64,000 nt of DNA from RGIG8748 sp045544515 (lineage in GTDB: Bacteria > Bacillota > Clostridia > UMGS1810). The translations under genes were made by a program, and so were the position numbers. Below the pieces are notes generated by a model. That model was given only the letters and a program-made list of their open reading frames with translations. It was not told where the DNA came from and did no database searches. Of the stretch, positions 8,769 to 18,129 are shown in pieces. The stretch lies in assembly GCA_045544515.1 (NCBI GenBank), contig JAZPZD010000004.1, positions 1 through 64,000 on the forward strand, given 5' to 3'. The stretch's first letter is position 1, and each line of letters starts with the position of its first letter.

Positions 8769-9977
8769 GTGAGTTTAATAGTACAGAAATTCGGCGGTTC
8801 TTCTGTAAGAGATGCCGAAAGAGTAATGAATGTCGCAAGACGCGTAGTTGACACATACAACGCAGGTAATTCTGTAGTAGTTGTAGTTTCTGCACAGGGC
8901 GACACAACAGACGATTTAATCGAAAAAGCAAAAGAAATCAATCCCAAAGCAACCAAGAGAGAGATGGATATGCTTTTGTCCACAGGCGAGCAGATTTCCA
9001 TTGCACTTCTTGCAATGGCTATACAGACCTTGGGCGTTAATGCAGTATCTCTTACAGGCTGGCAGGTTGGTATGAAAACTGACTCCAAATACGGTATGGC
9101 AAGAATTAAGTCCATAGACGGAGAGAGAATCCGAAACGAATTAGACAACAACAAGATTGTTATTGTAGCAGGTTTCCAGGGTATCAATAAATATGATGAT
9201 ATTACAACTCTCGGAAGAGGCGGATCAGATACAACAGCAGTTGCCATTGCTGCAGGTCTTCACGCTGACCTTTGCGAAATATACACTGATGTTGACGGCG
9301 TCTACACAACAGACCCGAGAATAGTTCCCGAGGCAAAGAAGTTAGATGAGGTTTCGTTTGACGAAATGCTTGAGCTTGCTTCTCTGGGAGCAAATGTTCT
9401 TCATAACCGTTCGGTTGAAATGGCAAAAAAATATAATGTTAATATGTGTGTTCGTTCGAGCCTTAATCTTAACGAAGGAACATATGTCAAGGAGGAAAGC
9501 AAAGTGGAAAAGACACTTGTAAGAGGCGTAGCTCGCGATAATGATGTAGCAAGAATAGCAGTATGTAACTTAAAGGATGAGCCGGGTATTGCATTTAAGA
9601 TATTCTCTCTCCTTGCCAAAAATGGTATAAATGTAGATATAATCCTTCAGTCAATCGGCAGAGAAGGCTACAAGGATATCAGCTTTACCGTAACCGAAGG
9701 CAATGCAGAAAAGGTAGAAGAAATCTTAAGAGCAGAAAAATCCTATCTCGGCTTTGAAGACATCAAGATTTCCACACAGTTCTCCAAGGTATCCATCGTT
9801 GGAAGCGGTATGGTTAACAACCCCGGTGTTGCAAGTGTAATGTTCGAAGCACTTTATGATGCAAATATCAACATCCATATGATTTCCACATCCGAAATCA
9901 AGGTGTCCGTTCTTGTTAACAAGGACAATGCAGATGCGGCTGTTAAGGCAATTCACGACAAGTTTAACCTTGCGTAA
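8769..9977 (+). CDS. lysC: Aspartate kinase (monofunctional, with C-terminal ACT pair)
   Basis: A 402-residue kinase for the first step of the aspartate pathway. It has the N-terminal KFGGSSV signature, the TTLGRGGSDTTA nucleotide loop, and two C-terminal ACT modules (about residues 270-400, with SIVGSGMVNNPGVA and ISTSEIKVSVLV) that normally bind lysine or threonine. The GTG at 8769 is the start because GGGAGG ends at 8760. It shares an operon with hom and thrB, consistent with control by the threonine branch. Family gene symbols vary (lysC, dapG). Confidence 0.92.
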   Translation: MSLIVQKFGGSSVRDAERVMNVARRVVDTYNAGNSVVVVVSAQGDTTDDLIEKAKEINPKATKREMDMLLSTGEQISIALLAMAIQTLGVNAVSLTGWQVGMKTDSKYGMARIKSIDGERIRNELDNNKIVIVAGFQGINKYDDITTLGRGGSDTTAVAIAAGLHADLCEIYTDVDGVYTTDPRIVPEAKKLDEVSFDEMLELASLGANVLHNRSVEMAKKYNVNMCVRSSLNLNEGTYVKEESKVEKTLVRGVARDNDVARIAVCNLKDEPGIAFKIFSLLAKNGINVDIILQSIGREGYKDISFTVTEGNAEKVEEILRAEKSYLGFEDIKISTQFSKVSIVGSGMVNNPGVASVMFEALYDANINIHMISTSEIKVSVLVNKDNADAAVKAIHDKFNLA

Positions 9978-10002
9978 TTTTTGAAATAATACAAAGACAA
10001 TA

Positions 10003-10052
10003 AGGGAACACTTTCTTTGGTCTGGCAGATGCCATGCCGGACTGTGTTCCCT
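10003..10052 (+). other. Stem-loop in the leader of rlmB
   Basis: AGGGAACAC (10003-10011) pairs with GTGTTCCCT (10044-10052), and inside it GTC-GGCA pairs with TGCC-GAC. There is no T run afterwards; the stem ends 23 bases before the rlmB start. It may separate the threonine operon from rlmB or act as a leader structure. Confidence 0.6.
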
Positions 10053-10075
10053 ATGTGTATTTATGAGGTGTTACA

Positions 10076-10831
10076 ATGACAGAAAACACAACCAATAAAA
10101 TCGAAGGCAGAAACCCCGTTACCGAGGCTATAAAGTCCGGCCGTACCATAGACAAAATCCTGGTGCAGTCTGGGGAGAAAAACGGTTCAATACGAAAGAT
10201 TATTGCATTGGCACGGGAGAAGAAGATTGTAATCAGCGAGGTTGAGCGTGCAAGACTTGACAAGCTCTCCGAAACAAAGTCGCACCAGGGAGTAATAGCC
10301 TTTGCTGCGGCAAAGGAGTATTCCACAATAGAGGAAATCCTGGAGCTTGCAAAGGAAAAAGGCGAAAGCCCCTTTGTGATAATTGCTGATGATTTGAACG
10401 ACCCGCACAATTTGGGTTCTATAATCCGAACTGCAAATGCTGCCGGTGCTCACGGCGTAATCATTCCCAAACGCAACTCTGTGGGTTTAAGCCCTGTGGT
10501 GGACAAGACCTCTGCCGGTGCTCTTGAATTTACAAAGGTTGCCAGAGTTTCCAATCTGGCGTCTGCAATAGATACCTTGCAAAAGGCTAATGTGTGGCTT
10601 GTGGCTGCGGATATGGACGGCGACAAAACCATCTATGAACACGATTTTTCGGGTGGAGTAGGTATTGTTGTGGGTTCCGAGGGCAAGGGGGTATCACGCC
10701 TTGTCAAAGAAAAATGCGATTTTGTGGTAAGAATACCTATGAACGGGCAAATTAATTCTTTAAATGCTTCTGTTGCGGCGTCGCTTATGATTTATGAGGT
10801 GGTACGCACAAGGATGAAAGGAAGTAAATAA
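10076..10831 (+). CDS. rlmB: 23S rRNA 2'-O-methyltransferase, RlmB/TrmH (SPOUT) family
   Basis: The 251-residue protein has the N-terminal substrate-binding domain (IEGRNPVTEAI, SHQGVIAF) and the knotted SPOUT domain with DDLNDPHNLGSIIRTANAAG, VVGSEGKGV and IPMNGQINSLNASVA. The last three are the S-adenosylmethionine and RNA site. Predicted target is G2251 of 23S rRNA by family. The ATG follows GAGGTG. The copper ATPase gene starts two bases after its stop. Confidence 0.9.
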   Translation: MTENTTNKIEGRNPVTEAIKSGRTIDKILVQSGEKNGSIRKIIALAREKKIVISEVERARLDKLSETKSHQGVIAFAAAKEYSTIEEILELAKEKGESPFVIIADDLNDPHNLGSIIRTANAAGAHGVIIPKRNSVGLSPVVDKTSAGALEFTKVARVSNLASAIDTLQKANVWLVAADMDGDKTIYEHDFSGGVGIVVGSEGKGVSRLVKEKCDFVVRIPMNGQINSLNASVAASLMIYEVVRTRMKGSK

Positions 10832-10833
10832 AT

Positions 10834-13056
10834 TTGAAAAAAAGCTATTTTACAGTTACGGGTATGTCGTGTGCTGCCTGCTCTTCGAGTGTAGAAAGGG
10901 CAGTAGCCAATTTGGACGGCGTAGAAGAAGTAAATGTCAATCTTACAACGGGCAAATTGAGTGTACTATATAATGAAGAAACTATTTCGGTATCAGATAT
11001 AGAAAACACTGTTTTAAAAATCGGATTTGGCGTCAACAAGGACACTTTTGAGGATAATTTTGACAAAAAACAAAATGAACTCAAAAGTATGAAGAACAGA
11101 CTTGTTTTTTCTCTTGTATTTGCCATACCTCTTTTTTATATTTCAATGGGACATATGGCAGGACTTCCTGTTCCAAAATTTATGGACCCGATGCAAAAGC
11201 CGCTTACATTTGCACTTGTGCAGCTTGTTCTGGCACTTTTTTGCATAGTATCGGGATACAGGTTCTATACCGTAGGATACAAAAAGCTCTTTACCCTTAA
11301 TCCAAATATGGATTCACTTGTTGCTGTGGGTACATCTGCCGCTTTTGTGTACGGTCTGTATCTTATGTATGATATGTGTGCAAACAAAGGGGTAAACCAT
11401 TCTCACAATCTTTATTTTGAGTCTGTGGGAGTTATAATCACGCTTATTCAGCTTGGCAAGTATCTGGAAAACCGTTCCAAATTAAGAACAAATGATGCAA
11501 TACTAAAGTTAATTGAACTATCGCCAAAAAAAGCTACCGTTATCCGTAATGGGCAAAAAATGCAAATAGACACACGCCTTATATTGCAAGGCGATGTTGT
11601 GGTAATTCTTCCGGGCGAAAAAATCCCCGTTGATGCCGAGGTAATCGATGGAACTACCACAGTAGATGAGGCAATGCTTACCGGTGAGAGCGTACCTGTG
11701 GAAAAGACGGTAGGTTCAAAGGTATTTGCAGGATGTATTAATAAAACAGGTTACATCGAGGCAAAGGCTCTTACCACGAGTGAGGAAACTGTAATTTCAA
11801 AGATTATTTCTATGGTTGAGGAGGCATCCGGTTCAAAGCCAAAGCTTGCTCTTCTGGCAGATAAGATATGCAGTATATTTGTTCCTTGCGTAATGGGGAT
11901 ATCTGTTCTTACATTAATAATATGGCTTATTGTCGGAGCACCTTTTTCTGTAGTTGTAGACAGGTTTATCAGCGTTCTTGTAGTTGCCTGCCCATGTGCT
12001 TTGGGACTTGCTACTCCTACTGCGGTTATCGTGTCTATGGGTATTGCGGCAAGAGAGGGTATACTTATCAAGGATGCCGAGGCACTCGAGAGACTAAATC
12101 TCATAGATACTGTTGTGTTTGACAAAACAGGCACACTTACTATGGGATCGCCGAGGGTTACAGATGTTGTAACCTTTAACGGATTTGAAAAAGACGATGT
12201 GCTGTCATATGCCTTAACTCTTGAGGAGGCATCTACGCATCCATTAAGTGAGGCAGTATGCACTTATGCCAAGGAAAACGGAATTTTGTCAAAGAAAGCA
12301 GAAAATTTGCACACGCAGTACGGCAAAGGTTTAAAAGCCACCGTAGACGGCAAAGAGGTTCTTCTCGGAAGTTATAGATTTATGACAGAAAATGACATCT
12401 CAAATATGTGCGGTGATGACATCGCAGAAAAACTCACTTCCGAGGGTAATACACTTATGTATATGAGTGTAGAGGGAGTAATGGCTGCAATAATATCCGC
12501 AAAGGATACCCTAAAGCCGACATCCAAAAAACTTATGGATATTCTTCATAGTTTAAACAAGAAGACTGTTCTTCTTACAGGTGACAACGAGCTGTCTGCA
12601 AAGGCAGTTTCCAAGGAAATCGGTGTTGACGAGTGCATATGGGAGGTTTTGCCATCTGACAAAGCCGATAAAATAAAAGAGCTTATCTCAAACGGCAAAA
12701 AGGTTGCAATGGTCGGTGACGGCATAAACGACTCTGTGGCACTTACTGTTGCAGATGTAGGAATTTCTGTCGGAACAGGTACCGAAATTGCAATCGAAGC
12801 GGCAGATGTCGTAATAATGAAAAACGATATGACCGATATTTATAAAGCAATAAGAATAAGCAACCTTGCCATAAAAAACATAAAGCAAAACTTGTTCTAT
12901 GCGTTTATATACAATACTATTCTTATACCGATAGCGGCAGGGGTATTTTCTTTTGCGGGATTTACCTTTAATCCAATGTTTGCCGCAAGTGCTATGGCAC
13001 TTAGCTCTGTATCAGTAGTAACAAATGCCTTAAGGCTTAAGAAAATTAAATTATAA
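10834..13056 (+). CDS. copA: Copper-translocating P1B-type ATPase
   Basis: A 740-residue heavy-metal exporter. One HMA metal-binding domain at the N-terminus (GMSCAAC, Cys13 and Cys16) precedes membrane segments, the actuator loop (LTGESVPV), the metal-path motif CPC in ACPCALGLATPTAV, the phosphorylation site DKTGTLT, the HPL motif of the nucleotide domain and GDGINDS. CPC plus the HMA domain supports Cu(I) export. The start is TTG at 10834 behind GGAAG, overlapping the rlmB end region. No CopZ or CsoR gene was seen beside it. Confidence 0.93.
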   Translation: MKKSYFTVTGMSCAACSSSVERAVANLDGVEEVNVNLTTGKLSVLYNEETISVSDIENTVLKIGFGVNKDTFEDNFDKKQNELKSMKNRLVFSLVFAIPLFYISMGHMAGLPVPKFMDPMQKPLTFALVQLVLALFCIVSGYRFYTVGYKKLFTLNPNMDSLVAVGTSAAFVYGLYLMYDMCANKGVNHSHNLYFESVGVIITLIQLGKYLENRSKLRTNDAILKLIELSPKKATVIRNGQKMQIDTRLILQGDVVVILPGEKIPVDAEVIDGTTTVDEAMLTGESVPVEKTVGSKVFAGCINKTGYIEAKALTTSEETVISKIISMVEEASGSKPKLALLADKICSIFVPCVMGISVLTLIIWLIVGAPFSVVVDRFISVLVVACPCALGLATPTAVIVSMGIAAREGILIKDAEALERLNLIDTVVFDKTGTLTMGSPRVTDVVTFNGFEKDDVLSYALTLEEASTHPLSEAVCTYAKENGILSKKAENLHTQYGKGLKATVDGKEVLLGSYRFMTENDISNMCGDDIAEKLTSEGNTLMYMSVEGVMAAIISAKDTLKPTSKKLMDILHSLNKKTVLLTGDNELSAKAVSKEIGVDECIWEVLPSDKADKIKELISNGKKVAMVGDGINDSVALTVADVGISVGTGTEIAIEAADVVIMKNDMTDIYKAIRISNLAIKNIKQNLFYAFIYNTILIPIAAGVFSFAGFTFNPMFAASAMALSSVSVVTNALRLKKIKL

Positions 13057-13080
13057 TGTAAATATAAGGAGAAAAACACT

Positions 13081-13353
13081 ATGAAAAAGGCGATTGTAAC
13101 AGTAGTTGGAAAGGACACAGTAGGAATAATCAGTTCCGTAAGCGGAATTTTGTCGGAAAACGAGGTTAATATATTGGATATTTCCCAGACAATATTAGAC
13201 GGTATGTTTACAATGATGATGATTGTCGATGTAGAAAAATCCTCTGTAGATTTTTCTGTACTTTCTGACAAAATGTCCGATTTGGGCAAAAAAATCGGCG
13301 TAGAAATCAAAATTCAGCTTGTAGATATATTTGAAGCAATGCACAGAATATAG
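13081..13353 (+). CDS. ACT domain-containing protein (UPF0237 family)
   Basis: The 90-residue product is a single ACT domain pair-like protein beginning KAIVTVVGKDTVGI. In many Firmicutes it lies directly upstream of the UPF0210 gene, as here. ACT domains bind small ligands such as amino acids; the ligand is unknown. The ATG at 13081 follows AAGGAG. The following gene starts 19 bases downstream, so the two are probably co-transcribed and functionally linked. Confidence 0.88.
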   Translation: MKKAIVTVVGKDTVGIISSVSGILSENEVNILDISQTILDGMFTMMMIVDVEKSSVDFSVLSDKMSDLGKKIGVEIKIQLVDIFEAMHRI

Positions 13354-13372
13354 TAAAAGGGGATTAGGTATA

Positions 13373-14731
13373 ATGATAAATAAGTTTGAAGCATATGAAA
13401 CTCTTCATATGATAGAAAATGAGCATCTTGATGTAAGAACAATCACAATGGGTATTTCGCTTTTGGATTGTATCGACTCTTCAGCAGAAAAGGCGTGCGA
13501 GCGTATATATGACAAAATCACCAAAAAAGCAGAAAACCTTGTCAAAACAGGCGAAGATATAGAAAACGATTTTGGTATTCCTATTATAAACAAGAGAATA
13601 TCCGTAACACCTATTTCGCTTGTTGCAGGTGCAAGCGACGCTGATAACTATACTATGTTTGCAAAAACACTCGACAGAGCTGCCAAAGCTGTCGGAGTAA
13701 ACTTTATAGGCGGATTTTCGGCTCTTGTGCAAAAAGGCTTTACAAAAGGTGACAGGATACTTATTAATTCCATCCCCCAGGCACTTAGCGAAACAGATAT
13801 AGTCTGCTCGTCTGTAAATGTAGGCAGCACAAAGGCGGGTATCAATATGGATGCGGTAAAGCTCATGGGCGAGGTAATAAAAGAAACCGCAGAGCGTACC
13901 AAAGAGACTGACGGCTTTGGCTGTGCCAAGCTTGTTGTATTTGCCAATGCTGTTGAGGACAATCCCTTTATGGCAGGTGCATTTCACGGAGTAGGCGAGG
14001 CTGACTGCATTATCAATGTAGGCGTAAGCGGTCCGGGAGTAGTTAAATGTGCATTAGAAAAGGTAAAAGGTGCCGATTTTGGCACAGTTGCCGAAACTAT
14101 AAAGAAAACTGCATTCAAGGTTACCCGTATGGGACAGCTTGTTGCATGCGAAGCATCAAAAAGGCTTGACATTCCGTTTGGTATTGTTGACCTTTCGCTT
14201 GCACCCACTCCTGCAGTAGGCGACAGCGTAGCATATATATTAGAAGAAATGGGTCTGGAAAAGTGCGGAACACACGGTACGACCGCCGCATTGGCACTTT
14301 TAAACGACGCTGTTAAAAAGGGCGGAGTGTTTGCATCTTCTTCTGTTGGGGGCTTAAGCGGTGCATTTATCCCTGTGAGTGAGGATGCAGGTATGATTTC
14401 GGCTGCTTCTATCGGGGCACTGTCACTCGACAAGTTAGAGGCTATGACATGCGTGTGCTCTGTGGGTCTTGATATGATAGTTATCCCCGGAGATACAACA
14501 GCATCTACCATATCTGCAATAATTGCCGACGAGGCTGCTATAGGTATGATAAATAACAAAACTACTGCGGTGCGAGTTATTCCTGCACCCGGCAAAAAGG
14601 TCGGCGAGGTTGTAGAATTTGGCGGACTTCTGGGTACCGGTCCCGTTATGGCGGTAAATAACTTCTCGAGCGAGGAATTTATAGCACGCGGAGGAAGAAT
14701 ACCTGCACCAATCCATAGTTTAAGAAACTAA
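13373..14731 (+). CDS. UPF0210 / PFL family protein (DUF711)
   Basis: The 452-residue product matches the UPF0210 family in length and in its glycine/alanine-rich conserved core (PTPAVGDSVA, GTHGTTAALA, PGDTTASTISAIIADEAAIG). The family has structural likeness to pyruvate formate-lyase-type barrels but lacks a glycyl-radical RVxGY site, and no reaction is established. The start at 13373 (ATG behind AAGGGGATTAGG) is preferred to an in-frame codon inside the ACT gene. It pairs with that gene across bacteria. Confidence 0.88.
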   Translation: MINKFEAYETLHMIENEHLDVRTITMGISLLDCIDSSAEKACERIYDKITKKAENLVKTGEDIENDFGIPIINKRISVTPISLVAGASDADNYTMFAKTLDRAAKAVGVNFIGGFSALVQKGFTKGDRILINSIPQALSETDIVCSSVNVGSTKAGINMDAVKLMGEVIKETAERTKETDGFGCAKLVVFANAVEDNPFMAGAFHGVGEADCIINVGVSGPGVVKCALEKVKGADFGTVAETIKKTAFKVTRMGQLVACEASKRLDIPFGIVDLSLAPTPAVGDSVAYILEEMGLEKCGTHGTTAALALLNDAVKKGGVFASSSVGGLSGAFIPVSEDAGMISAASIGALSLDKLEAMTCVCSVGLDMIVIPGDTTASTISAIIADEAAIGMINNKTTAVRVIPAPGKKVGEVVEFGGLLGTGPVMAVNNFSSEEFIARGGRIPAPIHSLRN

Positions 14732-14750
14732 TTCTTTGGAGATATGCCAA

Positions 14751-15347
14751 ATGCTCAAAATAAACGAAGTAATAATAGTAGAGGGAAATTATGATAAAGC
14801 AAAACTGTCCGGCATTGTAGACGCGATAGTAGTGGTGACAGATGGCTTTATGATATATAAAGACCGCAAAAAAGCCAATATGATAAAAGAGCTTGCACGA
14901 AAAAATGGTGCTATCATCTTTACCGACAGTGACAGTGCGGGATTTAAAATTCGCAATTATTTAAAAAACATTCTTGCAGATTGCGATGTTAGGCACGCAT
15001 ACATACCCGACATCAAGGGCAGAGAAAAGCGAAAAAACCATCATTCTAAAGAGGGATTTTTGGGTGTAGAGGGTGTAAGTGACGAAATTATCATAAAAGC
15101 CTTGGAAAACGCAGGTTTTAATCCTCCCAAAGACGATGACGAAAGAAAAATCACCAAAACAGATTTTTTTGCCGACGGTCTTACCGGTAATCCTATGAGT
15201 TCTGACTTAAGGGAGGATATAAAAAAGCACTTTGGTCTGCCTAAACATCTGTCTGCCAATATGCTCATTGATGTTTTAAACAGGCTCTACGGATATGAAG
15301 AGTATCAGAATGCACTGTCTCATATAAAAGCAAAAAGAAATCTGTGA
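14751..15347 (+). CDS. rnmV: Ribonuclease M5 (Toprim domain)
   Basis: The 198-residue protein cleaves 5S rRNA precursor to its mature ends. The Toprim fold shows EGNYDKAKL at the N-terminus, FTDSDSAGFKIR as the metal site and IPDIKGREKRKNHHSKEGFLGVEG, a stretch typical of RNase M5. The ATG at 14751 lies nine bases after TTGGAG; a TTG at 14736 is part of that site. In Bacillus, rnmV neighbours yabE, and a YabE-like gene follows here too. Confidence 0.87.
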   Translation: MLKINEVIIVEGNYDKAKLSGIVDAIVVVTDGFMIYKDRKKANMIKELARKNGAIIFTDSDSAGFKIRNYLKNILADCDVRHAYIPDIKGREKRKNHHSKEGFLGVEGVSDEIIIKALENAGFNPPKDDDERKITKTDFFADGLTGNPMSSDLREDIKKHFGLPKHLSANMLIDVLNRLYGYEEYQNALSHIKAKRNL

Positions 15348-15378
15348 CGAGTTTCTACTATTATATATGTAATAACAC

Positions 15379-15416
15379 GCAGACATCGGTTTTTGTCCAC
15401 TGATGTCTGCTTTTTT
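15379..15416 (+). terminator. Terminator after rnmV
   Basis: GCAGACATC (15379-15387) pairs with GATGTCTGC (15402-15410) across a 14-base loop, followed by six T (15411-15416). Confidence 0.88.
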
Positions 15417-15798
15417 ACTGTTATTTGGTATACATAATGTTATTATAGTAAACAAAAACCCCAAAACACCATTGAGGTTATGTGTCGATATAGACATATA
15501 TGCGATTTTTTAAATGTTTTTTAACATATTTTAAACCACCAACGACTATATATAGTTTAATAAGAGGAGGTGAACACAACATATCGTTTAAAAAAAGGTC
15601 CAAATTTTGTTTAATGTGCACAAAACTATTTGATTTTGTAATAATTTTGTAATTTAGGGTTAATATACTTCCAAGCCCTAACTGCCAGTGTTTGTCGCTT
15701 TTTTCGTTGTATTTGGCAAAAAAAGTGTCACAATGATTGATGTGTCAAAAATAGCGGTTTTTTTTGTTGATGTTGCACAACAAAAAAACGAGGTAAAT
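15417..15798. other. AT-rich stretch without a recognised gene
   Basis: I see no supported gene or known riboswitch. A strong ribosome-site-like GAGGAGG at 15564-15570 has no ATG at normal distance; it only opens a 14-codon GTG frame starting at 15570. The c-di-AMP (ydaO) riboswitch often found before such cell-wall genes is not visible. Confidence 0.5.
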
Positions 15799-15827
15799 TT
15801 GACAAAAAAGTTTTTTTGCCATAAAAT
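15799..15827 (+). promoter_or_regulatory. Promoter of the G5/3D protein gene
   Basis: TTGACA at 15799-15804, 17 bases, TAAAAT at 15822-15827. The leader would be about 35 bases. Confidence 0.75.
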
Positions 15828-15867
15828 GAACGACGAACGCAAGAAAAAGTCTATTAAGGAGGAAATT

Positions 15868-16983
15868 ATGTTTTCAGATTTATTATCAACTTACAAGTTT
15901 AGAAAATTAAATATGTCTGAGCATAACCATCGCCGTGATAGAAATATTTATGATGTGTTTAAAAATGTGTTCAGGTTCAGAAAAAGCGTTGCTATTGTTT
16001 TTGCTGTAGTCTTTTCATTTACTGTAACAGCTTCTTACGCTTCTCCGCAGTATTTTGAAATTGAGATAGCAGATGGCGACAACTTATTCAAAACCTCTTC
16101 GCAGACTACAACTGTAGGAGATCTTCTCAAAGAAAACGGAATTGAGCTAACAGAGTACGACAGCGTATATCCCAAACTCAACGAATTCGTTTCTGCTTCT
16201 CAGACAGTTGTTGTAAACAGAGTAAACAAGGTTACTGTTAAACTCGATGGTGAAACCAAGGAATATTACACCTCTGCAAATACTGTGGGTGATTTTATCA
16301 AGGAAAGAGGAATTGATTTAAACTATCACGATTCCATAAGCCTGCCCTTGGATACCAAGCTTAACAGGGATACAAAATTGGAGATTGTAAGAGTAATCAA
16401 GCGGATAGTCAAGGTGGAAACGGAAATCCCGTATGCTACCAGGACTGTATCTGACACATCAATGAGTATTTCAGACAGCAAAATCATTACCAAGGGTGTA
16501 AACGGTATTGACTGTCAAACATATGAAGTTATTTTGCAAAACGGCGTTGAAATCAGCAGAGAGCTGGTTTCAAAGGAGCGCACCAGAGAGCCTGTAACAG
16601 AAGTTAAGGCTGTAGGTGCCAAAGGCGGCAAGGTAACTAAAAAGGGTGATGACTTTAGCTATTCCAAAGTTATTACCTGTAATGCTACAGCATATGACCT
16701 ATCTTTCCAGAGCTGCGGTAAAAGACCTGGCGACAGAGGATACGGTATAACAGCATCGGGTACCTATGCTAAATATGGTACTGTTGCAGTTGACCCAAGA
16801 GTTATACCTCTTGGCACAAGAATGTACATTGAATCTGCAGACGGAAGCTTTGTATACGGTTACTGTGTAGCCGAAGATACAGGCGGAGCAATCAAAGGAA
16901 ACAAGGTTGACCTTTTCTTTAATTCGTATTCAGAATGTATGCAGTTTGGCAGAAGAAATGTAAATGTTTATATTTTAGACTAA
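15868..16983 (+). CDS. YabE-like cell-wall protein with DUF348, G5 and 3D domains
   Basis: The 371-residue exported protein has a charged N-terminus and one membrane anchor or signal segment (about residues 32-52). Two DUF348 repeats (about 60-165), a G5 domain (about 170-245) and a C-terminal 3D domain (about 270-371; TAYDL, GITASG, AVDPRVIPLGT, AEDTGGAIKG) follow. The three aspartates of the 3D domain place it with resuscitation-factor-like murein hydrolases such as YabE and YocH. The ATG at 15868 has AAGGAGG at the right distance; a longer frame starts upstream of the promoter. Confidence 0.88.
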   Translation: MFSDLLSTYKFRKLNMSEHNHRRDRNIYDVFKNVFRFRKSVAIVFAVVFSFTVTASYASPQYFEIEIADGDNLFKTSSQTTTVGDLLKENGIELTEYDSVYPKLNEFVSASQTVVVNRVNKVTVKLDGETKEYYTSANTVGDFIKERGIDLNYHDSISLPLDTKLNRDTKLEIVRVIKRIVKVETEIPYATRTVSDTSMSISDSKIITKGVNGIDCQTYEVILQNGVEISRELVSKERTREPVTEVKAVGAKGGKVTKKGDDFSYSKVITCNATAYDLSFQSCGKRPGDRGYGITASGTYAKYGTVAVDPRVIPLGTRMYIESADGSFVYGYCVAEDTGGAIKGNKVDLFFNSYSECMQFGRRNVNVYILD

Positions 16984-16987
16984 TTTT

Positions 16988-17040
16988 AAGACCTGATATT
17001 GTATTGCGGAATTTCTTTCGCAGTATTTTATCAGGTCTTT
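16988..17040. terminator. Bidirectional terminator
   Basis: AAGACCTGATA (16988-16998) pairs with TATCAGGTCTT (17029-17039), with an inner TTGCG/CGCAG stem. It lies between converging genes, and T-rich sequence follows on each strand. Confidence 0.75.
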
Positions 17041-17045
17041 TCCAT

Positions 17046-18065
17046 TTATATTTTTTTGTATCGCAGAGAATAAATGTAAATTGCTGTGATAATGCTTGCA
17101 AATATTAAGAATGTCAGAAAAACATTTTCTAAAGCAAATATGGCAATATCATCTGCAAACGCTGTTGAAACAAGCGCAAAAACACTTGATATTATCGAGA
17201 TAAAAAGCCTTACTATGTAATATTTCTTCATTGATATGCCAAGCGGAGCTACGATGCTTTTAACCTGCATATGTACAGACATTCCTGACCACCCCAGTGC
17301 AAGTGCACAAAGAGAAATTTTTATGTCTTTGGGTATTGGACTTAAACTTATCATATTTGTTGCATTTGTAATTTCAAGTGCTGAGGACGATATCAGTTTA
17401 AGATATACAGGCAGTTTGTTTAATACGGGCAGGATAACGGCATTAACCGCCGCAAAAAAGAGTATAAACCCACACACATTGAGCACCGATGCCGTACTTT
17501 CGCATATGCACAGAGTTATGTCCTTTGAAGAGGCGGTTTTGGAGGTTTTGCAGACTTTTGAATATGTATACGGTTTTAACAGTATTGCCGAGAGCACCGC
17601 CGAGAGTATGTGTATCAAATAAAGTGCAATGCCGATTTTAAAAGATGAAAACATTCCAATCCCTACGGCACCTATTACAAACAGCGGTCCCGAATTGTTT
17701 GAATAAGCAACAAGGCTCTCTGACTCCGAAAGCGAAATCTTGTTTTCTTTGTACAGGCTTGCAACACTTTTTGCACCAACAGGATAACCGCAAAGCATAC
17801 CGCATATAAATGCACTGCATCCGTAAGAACTTATGCCAAAAAGCCTTTGGAATACTTTGCTCAAAATACCAAGGGAATTTTCGCCAATGTTTCCTACAAA
17901 AAGCGATGAAAGTACCATAAACGGAAACAGAGAGGGTATAACGGTCGAACAGATAAGAACAAGTGCCTCTTTTAATGCAAAAATAACCGATTGGGAATTG
18001 ACAATAAAACAAAGCATAGATACAAAAATCAAAAAAAGTTTATATGAGTTTTTGAATTTAAACAT
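17046..18065 (-). CDS. YlbJ-like sporulation membrane protein (nucleoside-recognition fold)
   Basis: The 339-residue protein is almost entirely membrane segments, beginning KLFLIFVSMLCFIVN. It contains the conserved STVIPSLFPFMVLSS, CGMLCGYPVGAKSVA and YSNNSGPLFVIG motifs of the YlbJ/SpoVV group, which in Bacillus helps move dipicolinic acid in the spore mother cell. It is shorter than typical YlbJ (about 400 residues). The ATG at 18065 is chosen because TGGAGG lies just upstream; the longer frame starts inside that site. It diverges from yqfC. Confidence 0.78.
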   Translation of the reverse strand: MFKFKNSYKLFLIFVSMLCFIVNSQSVIFALKEALVLICSTVIPSLFPFMVLSSLFVGNIGENSLGILSKVFQRLFGISSYGCSAFICGMLCGYPVGAKSVASLYKENKISLSESESLVAYSNNSGPLFVIGAVGIGMFSSFKIGIALYLIHILSAVLSAILLKPYTYSKVCKTSKTASSKDITLCICESTASVLNVCGFILFFAAVNAVILPVLNKLPVYLKLISSSALEITNATNMISLSPIPKDIKISLCALALGWSGMSVHMQVKSIVAPLGISMKKYYIVRLFISIISSVFALVSTAFADDIAIFALENVFLTFLIFASIITAIYIYSLRYKKI

Positions 18066-18078
18066 TTTAAACCTCCAC

Positions 18079-18105
18079 ATATATTATACTTTATTCTCAT
18101 AAAGT
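18079..18105 (+). promoter_or_regulatory. Sigma-E-like promoter of yqfC-yqfD
   Basis: ATA at 18079-18081, a 16-base spacer, then CATAAAGT at 18098-18105, seven of eight matches to the sigma-E -10 consensus CATACANT. In Bacillus, yqfC and yqfD are mother-cell genes under sigma-E, so this fits. Confidence 0.6.
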
Positions 18106-18129
18106 ATTTTATGACGGAGGTTTTTTCAT

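Noticed and set aside
13984..14595. Minus-strand 203-codon frame inside the UPF0210 gene
   Set aside because: It lies wholly within a conserved gene with matching codon bias on the other strand.
13373..14731. Glycyl-radical (pyruvate formate-lyase) enzyme
   Set aside because: Although the family is nicknamed PFL, the C-terminal RVxGY glycyl-radical motif is absent.
15417..15860. c-di-AMP (ydaO) riboswitch before the G5/3D gene
   Set aside because: None of the conserved riboswitch segments could be found in this AT-rich stretch.
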